Shown one piece after another: positions 1-5,791 of a stretch of DNA of 6,872 nucleotides. The translations under genes were made by a program, and so were the position numbers. Numbering within the stretch: position 1 is the stretch's first letter; each line of letters opens with the position of its first letter. Source of the stretch: Gemmatimonadota bacterium (GTDB taxonomy: Bacteria > Gemmatimonadota > Gemmatimonadetes > Gemmatimonadales > GWC2-71-9); assembly GCA_003220975.1 (NCBI GenBank), contig QHTX01000185.1, positions 1,089 to 7,960 on the forward strand, read 5' to 3'. The notes under the pieces were generated by a model that ran no database searches, was not told where the DNA came from, and worked only from the letters and a program-made list of their open reading frames with translations.

Positions 1-49
1 CGCGCAGCGAGTCCAGGGCGATGCCGACCCCTTCGAACAGGCCGGTCAT
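1..49 (-). CDS. MacB-type ABC transporter permease, type B paralogue (permease 4), N-terminal fragment cut by window edge
   Basis: Only the first 16 codons are present; the rest lies beyond the left edge. The ATG at 49-47 overlaps the TGA stop of permease 3 (48-46) in an ATGA arrangement, which implies translational coupling. The visible peptide begins MTGLFEGVGIALDSLR and matches the start of permease 2 (MTPLLEGVGIALESLR when read from its CTG) at 13 of 16 residues; over these 49 bases the two genes differ at only 8 positions. In permease 2 this segment is the short cytoplasmic helix preceding transmembrane segment 1. By homology this should be a second type B permease of about 410 residues, pairing with permease 3. 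There is no strong Shine-Dalgarno; only a weak GAG lies just upstream. The family call rests on a short match, but position, frame and similarity all agree. Whether the gene is intact cannot be seen. Confidence 0.8.
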   Translation of the reverse strand, partial: MTGLFEGVGIALDSLR

Positions 50-1290
50 GTCTCGTGCCGCAGCGCGGCGATCGGGTCGAGGCGCGCCGCACGGCTCGCC
101 GGATATACGCCCGCGAGGATGCCGACGCCGGCGCCCAGCACCACCCCCACGAGGACCGACCAGGGCGCGACGGCGGCGGGGAGTGGGGTCGTCGTCGCCA
201 CGGCGGCGGCGAGGGCGAGCCCGAGGCCGACGCCGCCCGCGGCGCCCACGGTCGCCAGCGTCGTGGCCTCGACCAGGAACTGCCGCAGGATGTCGCGCCG
301 CCGGGCGCCGAGCGATTTGCGGATGCCGATCTCGCGGGTGCGCTCGGCGACCGCCATCAGCATGATGTTCATGATCACGATCCCGCCCACGACCAGCGAG
401 ATCGCGACGAGACCCGGGAGCGCGACGAACAACACGCGGCTGATCTTGCCCCAGAAGTCGAGCACCTCGTCTGCCGTTTCCAGGGTGAAGTCGTCCGGCT
501 CGCGCGGTCGCAGGTGGCGCCGGCTGCGCATCACCGCCTCAGCCTGCGCCATCGCCTCGCGCATCTCGGGCTGGGAGCGGGCCTTCATCGCCACCGCGTC
601 GACCACGTGCGGCTGGTTGACGTAGTGCTTGAGCGGGGCGCTCGCCGGCGCAACCACGAACTTGTCGAGCGACAACCCGAACAGGTTGCCCTGCTTCTCC
701 ACGACCCCGATCACCCGGTAGGGAAGCTCGAAGAGCTTCACCTCGCGGCCGATCGGGTCCTGGCCCTCGAACAGCTTATCCGCCAGCTCGTGCCCCAGCA
801 CGAGGACCGGGACGCCGGCCTCCACCTCCTGGGCGGTGAAGGCGCGGCCCAGCTCGAGCCGGAGGGAGCGGATGTCGAAATACAGTTCTGTGGCCGCCGT
901 GACCTGCACGTCCTTCGCCTGCTTCCGGCCGGCGGTGAGCGCCGCGCGGGTGCTCGACTCCCACGCGGCGAGCACCGGGATCGTCACGCCCCGCGCCACG
1001 GCCTGCGCGTCCTCGTACGTGACCCGCGGGCGCCGTCGCCACACCCGCCACGTCGAGTCGGTGACGTTGCCGAGCTGCACGTCGGGGAACTGCCGCAACC
1101 GGAACGTGTTCACGCCGAGGATCGTCCCGGCGAACTTGTCGGTCATGTACCGATTCATCCCTTGAACGACCGACACGACGGCGATGAGAAACATCACGCC
1201 GATGAACACCCCGATGATCGAGAAGGCGCTCTTGAGCTTCTGCGCCCGGATGGTCTGCAGGGCGAGGCGAACGGCCTCGACGAAGGGCAT
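46..1290 (-). CDS. MacB-type ABC transporter permease, type A' (permease 3)
   Basis: This 414-residue inner-membrane permease subunit has the MacB topology but no fused ATPase. Transmembrane segment 1 is at about residues 23-43, followed by a large periplasmic domain (MacB_PCD type) at about 45-285 and the FtsX-like C-terminal part with three further membrane segments at about 288-313, 343-365 and 376-396. The cytoplasmic coupling region ERTREIGIRKSLGA (317-330), expected to contact the ATPase, is intact, as is the C-terminal signature GVYPASRAARLDPIAALR. The ATG directly follows the TAG stop of permease 2; a GAGG at 1303-1300 sits 9 bases upstream, inside the end of that gene. It is a close paralogue of permease 1: the first 66 residues differ at 12 positions, and a 41-residue block (299-339) is identical. 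It presumably uses the shared upstream ATPase and forms a heterodimer with a type B subunit. The substrate is unknown; efflux or export is inferred from the operon. Confidence 0.93.
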   Translation of the reverse strand: MPFVEAVRLALQTIRAQKLKSAFSIIGVFIGVMFLIAVVSVVQGMNRYMTDKFAGTILGVNTFRLRQFPDVQLGNVTDSTWRVWRRRPRVTYEDAQAVARGVTIPVLAAWESSTRAALTAGRKQAKDVQVTAATELYFDIRSLRLELGRAFTAQEVEAGVPVLVLGHELADKLFEGQDPIGREVKLFELPYRVIGVVEKQGNLFGLSLDKFVVAPASAPLKHYVNQPHVVDAVAMKARSQPEMREAMAQAEAVMRSRRHLRPREPDDFTLETADEVLDFWGKISRVLFVALPGLVAISLVVGGIVIMNIMLMAVAERTREIGIRKSLGARRRDILRQFLVEATTLATVGAAGGVGLGLALAAAVATTTPLPAAVAPWSVLVGVVLGAGVGILAGVYPASRAARLDPIAALRHET

Positions 1291-2526
1291 CTACTCGTAC
1301 CTCAGCGCCTCCACCGGATCGAGCCGGGCGGCCTTGTTGGCGGGATAGAGGCCGAACACGATCCCGGTCAGCGCGGCGGCCGCGAGCGCGGCCACGATCG
1401 AGCCGAGCGGCACGTGGGCCGGGACCGGCGTCGCGACCGCGAGCACGAGCGCGACCAGGCCGCCGGCGATCATGCCCACGATGCCGCCGACCAGCGTGAG
1501 CGTCGCCGCCTCGACGAGGAACTGCCACAGGATCTCGCGGCGCGTCGCGCCGAGCGCCTTGCGCACGCCGATCTCCCGCGTGCGCTCGGTGACCGAGATC
1601 ATCATGATCGCGATCACCCCCACCCCGCCCACCAGCAGCCCGACGGCCGAGAGGGCCAGCATCACGATGCGTACGAGCAGCGTCGTGCTGTTGAGACTCT
1701 CCAGGAACTTTTCCTGGCTCACGACGGCGAAGTTGTTGTCCTGGCCCGGCCGGAGATGTCGCCGCAGGCGCAGCGCTTCCGTGACGTCTTCCATCGCCTG
1801 CGCCGTCGTCGCCGCCGGCGCGGGCCCCACCAGGAAGTCCATCCACCCCTTCCAGTACTGCACGTACTTCACCAGCGCGGCGTGCGGGATGATCGCCTCG
1901 GGCGACGGCTGGCCGCCGAACAGTTGCGGCGGGGGATTGAACACCCCGATCACCGTGTAGGGCACGCCCTGGATGTGGATGCGCTGCCCGATGGGGTCGA
2001 TCTGGTCGAACAGCAGCTCGGCCAGCTTCTGGTTGACGACGGCCACCTGGGCGGCAGCGGCCTCTTCCACTTCGGTGAACGAGCGCCCCGGCGACACGTC
2101 GCCGCCCGCCACGTTGGGCCAGGCGGCGCTGCGGCCGTAGACCCGCACGCTGTGCTGGGTCTTGCTGCCGAACGAGACGTCGGCCTGGCCGCCCTCGTCC
2201 AGCGCCAGCCAGCTCACCGACGGCACGTGCTCGATCACCCTGGCGTCCTCCAGCGACATCGGCGGATTGCGGCGCCACGGGCTCATCTCGTCCGACCCGT
2301 CCGAGACGTTCACACCGCCCTGGAAGAACCGGCCCACCCAGAAGGTCTTGGGCCCGGACTGCTCGAGCATGTCGGCGATGCCCTTGTTGAAGCCGCTGAT
2401 GATCGCGCCGATCACCATCACGACCATGACCCCGATCGCGACGCCCAGAATCGTCAGGGCGGCGCGCGCTTTGTGGGCGCGCAGCGACTCCAGCGCGATG
2501 CCGACGCCTTCGAGCAAGGGGGTCAG
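1291..2526 (-). CDS. MacB-type ABC transporter permease, type B (permease 2), probable CTG start
   Basis: This permease has 411 residues from the CTG at 2526-2524, or 408 from the TTG at 2517-2515. I prefer CTG: an AGGAG (2538-2534) lies 7 bases upstream of it, and the resulting N-terminus MTPLLEGVG aligns without gaps to the ATG-started permease 4 (MTGLFEGVG). From the TTG the spacing would be 16 bases. Counting from the TTG, transmembrane segment 1 is at about residues 20-41, the periplasmic domain at about 43-275, and further membrane segments at about 281-307, 336-360 and 372-392. The coupling region ERTREIGVRKALGA is at 311-324 and the C-terminal signature YPANKAARLDPVEALR at 391-406. 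It shares the coupling and RRHLRP (252-257) motifs with permeases 1 and 3, but its periplasmic domain is clearly diverged (for example FNPPPQLFGGQPSPE at 193-207), making it a distinct subunit type. It starts 4 bases after the stop of permease 1 and ends directly against the start of permease 3. It likely heterodimerises with a type A permease. Confidence 0.92.
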   Translation of the reverse strand: MTPLLEGVGIALESLRAHKARAALTILGVAIGVMVVMVIGAIISGFNKGIADMLEQSGPKTFWVGRFFQGGVNVSDGSDEMSPWRRNPPMSLEDARVIEHVPSVSWLALDEGGQADVSFGSKTQHSVRVYGRSAAWPNVAGGDVSPGRSFTEVEEAAAAQVAVVNQKLAELLFDQIDPIGQRIHIQGVPYTVIGVFNPPPQLFGGQPSPEAIIPHAALVKYVQYWKGWMDFLVGPAPAATTAQAMEDVTEALRLRRHLRPGQDNNFAVVSQEKFLESLNSTTLLVRIVMLALSAVGLLVGGVGVIAIMMISVTERTREIGVRKALGATRREILWQFLVEAATLTLVGGIVGMIAGGLVALVLAVATPVPAHVPLGSIVAALAAAALTGIVFGLYPANKAARLDPVEALRYE

Positions 2527-2530
2527 GCGC

Positions 2531-3769
2531 TCACTCCTGTCGCAGCGCCGCGATGGGATCGAGCCGGGACGCCCGGCTGGCCGGATACACGCCCGCCACG
2601 ATGCCGACCCCGCCGCCGACCACGACGCCCAGCAGGATCGAGAACGGCGATACGGCGGCGGGCAAGGGGGTCGCGACCTTCAGGAGCAGCGAGAGCACGA
2701 TCCCGGTCCCGATCCCCAGGGTCGCGCCCACCGTGGCGAGGGCCGCGGACTCGGCGAGGAACTGGCGCAGGATGTCCCGGCGCCGGGCGCCGAGCGACTT
2801 GCGGATGCCGATCTCGCGGGTCCGCTCCGCGACCGCCATGAGCATGATGTTCATGATCACGATGCCGCCGACCACGAGCGCGACGCCCACCAATCCGGGT
2901 CCGACGACATAGAGGATCCGGCTGAGCTTCTTCCAGAAATCGAGCACACCCTCCGAGGTTTCCATCACGAAGTTGTCGTCCTGACGGGGGCGCAAATGCC
3001 GGCGGCTGCGCATGATGGCTTCGGTCTGGTCCATCGCGTCGCGCATTTCGAGCTCGGAGTTCGCCTTCACGATCAGGGCGTCGACCACGCCGGGCGGGTT
3101 CACCTCGCGCTGTATGGGCGAGAGCGCCGGGGCGACCACGAACTTGTCGAGCGAGATGCCGAGCAGGTTGCCCTGGCGCTCCACCACCCCGATCACCCGA
3201 TAGGGAATGCCGTGGATCCGCACGGTGCGACCGATCGGGTTGACGCCGGGGAACAGCTTCTGCGCCAGGTCGTACCCGAGCACCACGACGGTCGTCCCCG
3301 CCTTCGACTCCTGGGGCGTGAACGCGCGGCCGTCCGCGATCTTCAGGTTCATGATGTCGAAGTACCGCTCGGTGGCGCCCTCCAGCGTGATGTCCTTGGC
3401 GACCTTGCCGTTGTACTCCACGCTGCCCCGGTCCTCGGAGTACCACGCCGTCACCACCGGCATCCGGAGGCCCTGCGTGACCGCGTCGGCATCTGCGAAC
3501 TTGATGCGGGGGCGGCGCCGCCACGCCCGCCAGACCGAGTCCTCGACGTTGAAGTTCACATTGGGCCGGCGGCGCAGGTGGAACGTGTTCACCCCGACGA
3601 GCGTTCCCGCGAACTTGTCGGTCATGTAGCGGTTCATGCCGTTCACGATCGACCACGCGCCGATCAGGAACGTGACGCCGATGAACACGCCGATCGCCGA
3701 GAACCCGCTCTTGAGCTTCTGGGCGCGGATCGTCTGGAGCGCGAGCCGCACCGCCTCCAGAAACGGCAC
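2531..3769 (-). CDS. MacB-type ABC transporter permease, type A (permease 1)
   Basis: This 412-residue inner-membrane permease follows its ATPase directly: the TAG stop of the ATPase abuts the GTG start (3769-3767). No good Shine-Dalgarno is visible in the preceding G/C-rich bases, so translation probably depends on coupling to the ATPase gene. The order is a short cytoplasmic helix (1-22), transmembrane segment 1 (about 24-44), a periplasmic MacB_PCD-like domain (about 46-285), then FtsX-like membrane segments at about 287-312, 342-363 and 376-396. Recognisable motifs are WRRRPRIKFADADAV (83-97), GVVERQGNLLGISLDKFVV (194-212), RRHLRPRQDDNF (256-267), the ATPase-coupling region ERTREIGIRKSLGA (316-329) and the terminal GVYPASRASRLDPIAALR. 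In classical MacB the ATPase is fused at the N-terminus; here the two are separate genes, as in many split members of the family. It is expected to work with the 3770-4501 ATPase, the adaptor and the TolC-like channel. Permease 2 is the probable partner subunit. Confidence 0.94.
   Translation of the reverse strand: MPFLEAVRLALQTIRAQKLKSGFSAIGVFIGVTFLIGAWSIVNGMNRYMTDKFAGTLVGVNTFHLRRRPNVNFNVEDSVWRAWRRRPRIKFADADAVTQGLRMPVVTAWYSEDRGSVEYNGKVAKDITLEGATERYFDIMNLKIADGRAFTPQESKAGTTVVVLGYDLAQKLFPGVNPIGRTVRIHGIPYRVIGVVERQGNLLGISLDKFVVAPALSPIQREVNPPGVVDALIVKANSELEMRDAMDQTEAIMRSRRHLRPRQDDNFVMETSEGVLDFWKKLSRILYVVGPGLVGVALVVGGIVIMNIMLMAVAERTREIGIRKSLGARRRDILRQFLAESAALATVGATLGIGTGIVLSLLLKVATPLPAAVSPFSILLGVVVGGGVGIVAGVYPASRASRLDPIAALRQE
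2534..2538 (-). promoter_or_regulatory. Ribosome binding site AGGAG deciding a CTG start for permease 2
   Basis: AGGAG lies in the last codons of permease 1, just before that gene's TGA. It is 7 bases from an in-frame CTG (2526-2524) and 16 bases from the in-frame TTG (2517-2515). It is the best Shine-Dalgarno among the permease junctions and supports the non-canonical CTG start. Confidence 0.6.
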
Positions 3770-4501
3770 CTAGGCCGCCCGCAGCTGATCGGTCGCGACG
3801 AGGCCGTCGCGTAGCGTCACCACGCGCGCCGCGTGGGCCGCGATGTCGTGCTCGTGGGTCACCATCACGATCGTCTGGCCCTGGTGATGCAGGTCCTGGA
3901 ACACCTGCATCAGCTCCGCGCTCGTGGTCGAGTCGAGGTTCCCCGTCGGCTCGTCGGCGAGCAGGATGCTCGGCTCGTTCACCAGCGCCCGCGCGATCGC
4001 CACCCGCTGGCGCTGGCCCCCCGACAGCTCGTTCGGCCTGTGGTCCATCCGGTCCGCCAGCCCCACCCGCGCGAGCGCCCGCGCCGCGCGCGCCCGGCGG
4101 TCCTTGGTGGGCAGCCCGGCGTAGATCAGCGGCAGCTCCACGTTGTGGAGCGCATTGGCCCGGGGCAGCAGGTTGAACGTCTGGAACACGAACCCGATCT
4201 CCTTGTTGCGGATGCGAGCCAGCTCGTCGTCGGAAAGGGCCGACACCTTCTGGCCGTTGAGCCAGTACTCCCCGGCCGTGGGGGTGTCGAGGCAGCCGAT
4301 CAGGTTCATGAGGGTGGACTTGCCCGACCCGGAGGGCCCCATCACCGCGACGTACTCGTTCTTCCGGATCTGGAGGCTCACGCCCCGGAGCGCGCGCACC
4401 ACCTCGCCGCCCATGTCGTAATCCCGGGTCAGCTTGTGGGTGAGGATCACGATGTCCGGCAGCGGCGTGTCGCCGGTGCGGAACGCCTGGACGTCGGTCA
4501 T
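3770..4501 (-). CDS. ABC transporter ATP-binding protein, MacB/LolD-type
   Basis: This 243-residue cytoplasmic ATPase hydrolyses ATP to drive the downstream permeases. All nucleotide-binding motifs are present in order: Walker A GPSGSGKST (55-63), Q-loop glutamine 107 in VFQTFN, signature LSGGQRQR (159-166), Walker B ILLADEPT (179-186) with catalytic Glu184, D-loop NLD (188-190) and switch His216 in VTHE. LSGGQRQRVAIARAL and ADEPTGNLD are typical of the MacB/LolD/FtsE group. The length is normal for a stand-alone domain. The ATG overlaps the adaptor's TGA (ATGA, 4498-4501), and the gene ends directly against the GTG of permease 1, so expression is probably coupled on both sides. A purine-rich AAGAAGAAAG about 8 bases upstream may serve as a weak ribosome binding site. 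It is the only ATPase in the window, so it may serve more than one permease pair. LolD-type lipoprotein release is less likely given the adaptor and TolC neighbours. Confidence 0.96.
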   Translation of the reverse strand: MTDVQAFRTGDTPLPDIVILTHKLTRDYDMGGEVVRALRGVSLQIRKNEYVAVMGPSGSGKSTLMNLIGCLDTPTAGEYWLNGQKVSALSDDELARIRNKEIGFVFQTFNLLPRANALHNVELPLIYAGLPTKDRRARAARALARVGLADRMDHRPNELSGGQRQRVAIARALVNEPSILLADEPTGNLDSTTSAELMQVFQDLHHQGQTIVMVTHEHDIAAHAARVVTLRDGLVATDQLRAA

Positions 4502-5772
4502 GTGGCGGCTTTCTTCTTGGTCGTGTCGGCCGCCTGCTTCATCGGTCGCACGTGCGCCCCGTCCTTGAGGTCGCGGATGGCCTGATACGGCCCGGCGACG
4601 ATCGACTCGCCCTGCTGGAGCCCGTCCAGCACCTCGAAGTACTCGTCGCCGGCGATGCCGACCTTCGCCGGCCGGAACGTGGCGACGCCGTCCTTCACCA
4701 CGAACACGCCCTCGGTCTCCTTCTTTTTACGGGCGGTCGCCGTGTCCACCGGGCGGTTCTCCGTGGAGACCGGCTTGTTCTCGCGCACCGTGAGCGCGAT
4801 GATCGGGATCGACAGCGCCTGCTTGCGGGTGTCCGTAACGATCCGCGCGGTGGCGGAGAGGTCGGGCCGGATGTCGGCCGGCGGCTTGTTGAGCGTCACC
4901 TCGACCTGGTAATCTACGGCGCGCTCGTTCGAGCCCGTGGCGGTCTGGGTCGCGTCGAGTACGCTCGAGTTCGACACTTTGGTCACCTGGCCGGTGAAGG
5001 TGGTATCGGGGAACGCGTCGATCGAGACCTCGACCGAGTCACCGAGGTGGACCCGCACCACGTCGGTCTCGTCCACCTTCACCTTGGCCTGGATCACCGA
5101 CAGGTCGGAGATCGTCATGAGGAGGCCGATGTCCTTCGAGAACGTACTCGGGACCGCGACCTCCCCTTCCTCGACGGGGAGCCGCGTCACGCGGCCGGCC
5201 ATGGGCGCGATGAGGGTCGTCTTGCGGAGGTTGTCCCGGGCCGACTGCGCCGCGGCGCGCGCCTGGTCGACCTGGTGCGTCGCTGCGGTGAGATTCGCCT
5301 CGGCGACGTCGAACGCCGTCTGCGCCTGCTCGAGCTGCTCCTGCGACACGAGGTTCGGGCTCTGCGTCCGCAGCTCCTTGGTGCGCTGCAGGGCGCGGTC
5401 CGCCTGATCGCGGTTCGCCTTCGCCTGCACCGCGGCCGCCTGCGACGAGGCCATGTTGGCCGCCGCCTGCTGTAGGTTCGCCTGATACACCGTCGGATCG
5501 ATCTGGAGCAGGAACTCGCCCTTGGTCACGAGCTCGCCCTCGCGCACGGCGATCTTGGTGATCCGCCCGGTGATGTCCGCGCTGATGTCGACCTTCTTCT
5601 TGGGCTGGATCTTGCCGCTCGCCGTGACGGCGGCGACGAGGTCGCGGCGGCCCACCTTCTCGAACCGCACCTCCTGGCCGCGGTCGCGGCGCGCGCCGGC
5701 GCTGATGACCACCAGGCCGACGATGAGGACGGCGGCCCCCGCTCCGAGCAGCACTTTGTTGCGTGTGGACAT
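4498..5772 (-). CDS. Periplasmic adaptor (membrane-fusion protein), MacA/HlyD-type efflux subunit
   Basis: This 424-residue adaptor would link the inner-membrane permease complex to the outer-membrane channel. An N-terminal hydrophobic anchor (about 7-25) follows MSTRNK; no lipobox cysteine is seen, so it is probably a membrane-anchored protein like MacA rather than a lipoprotein. Next come the first half of the lipoyl domain (about 60-92), a long Ala/Gln-rich alpha-helical hairpin (about 95-185), the second lipoyl half (about 186-206, TLIAPMAGRVTRLPVEEGE), a beta-barrel (about 225-312) and the membrane-proximal domain (about 316-410). A charged Lys/Thr-rich insertion (about 331-353) interrupts the last domain. 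The C-terminus is lysine-rich (TKKKAAT). The ATG is 19 bases after the channel gene's stop, with GAGAGGA (5789-5783) as a ribosome binding site 10 bases upstream. The stop overlaps the ATPase start. The order channel, adaptor, ATPase, permease supports a MacA-TolC-like tripartite pump. The substrate is not deducible. Confidence 0.95.
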   Translation of the reverse strand: MSTRNKVLLGAGAAVLIVGLVVISAGARRDRGQEVRFEKVGRRDLVAAVTASGKIQPKKKVDISADITGRITKIAVREGELVTKGEFLLQIDPTVYQANLQQAAANMASSQAAAVQAKANRDQADRALQRTKELRTQSPNLVSQEQLEQAQTAFDVAEANLTAATHQVDQARAAAQSARDNLRKTTLIAPMAGRVTRLPVEEGEVAVPSTFSKDIGLLMTISDLSVIQAKVKVDETDVVRVHLGDSVEVSIDAFPDTTFTGQVTKVSNSSVLDATQTATGSNERAVDYQVEVTLNKPPADIRPDLSATARIVTDTRKQALSIPIIALTVRENKPVSTENRPVDTATARKKKETEGVFVVKDGVATFRPAKVGIAGDEYFEVLDGLQQGESIVAGPYQAIRDLKDGAHVRPMKQAADTTKKKAAT

Positions 5773-5791
5773 GTGTCTCGCGTCCTCTCGG

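Larger units (their letters stand above)
1..3769 (-). repeat. Diverged tandem duplication of a two-permease cassette (A-B then A'-B')
   Basis: Unit one covers permeases 1 and 2 (3769 down to 1291). Unit two starts at 1290 with permease 3 and continues into permease 4 past the left edge. The offset between equivalent starts is 2479 bases for the A genes and 2477 for the B genes. Similarity is high at both coding starts and in the coupling region (12 base differences in 123 between 2756-2878 and 274-396) but lower in the periplasmic domains. The duplication is therefore old and under selection rather than recent. The end of unit two is not visible, so further copies are possible. Confidence 0.8.

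Noticed and set aside
776..2278. A 500-codon minus-strand open frame in another register across permeases 2 and 3.
   Set aside because: It spans the junction of two real genes, and its product is a low-complexity Arg/Gly/Ala sequence, so it is an out-of-frame shadow.
55..2841. A 928-codon open frame on the plus strand running opposite three permease genes.
   Set aside because: It lies antisense to well-supported permeases, and its translation is rich in Arg, His, Asp and Ala with no domain, as expected from the complement of G/C-biased codons. It is a shadow frame.
2162..3814. A 550-codon plus-strand open frame opposite permeases 1 and 2.
   Set aside because: It is antisense to genes with clear MacB motifs, and its own translation shows His/Asp/Arg-rich low complexity without recognisable motifs.
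5773..5791. The 19-base gap between the channel and adaptor genes as a promoter or terminator.
   Set aside because: It is too short for either and contains a purine-rich ribosome binding site (GAGAGGA); no hairpin with a T-run is seen.
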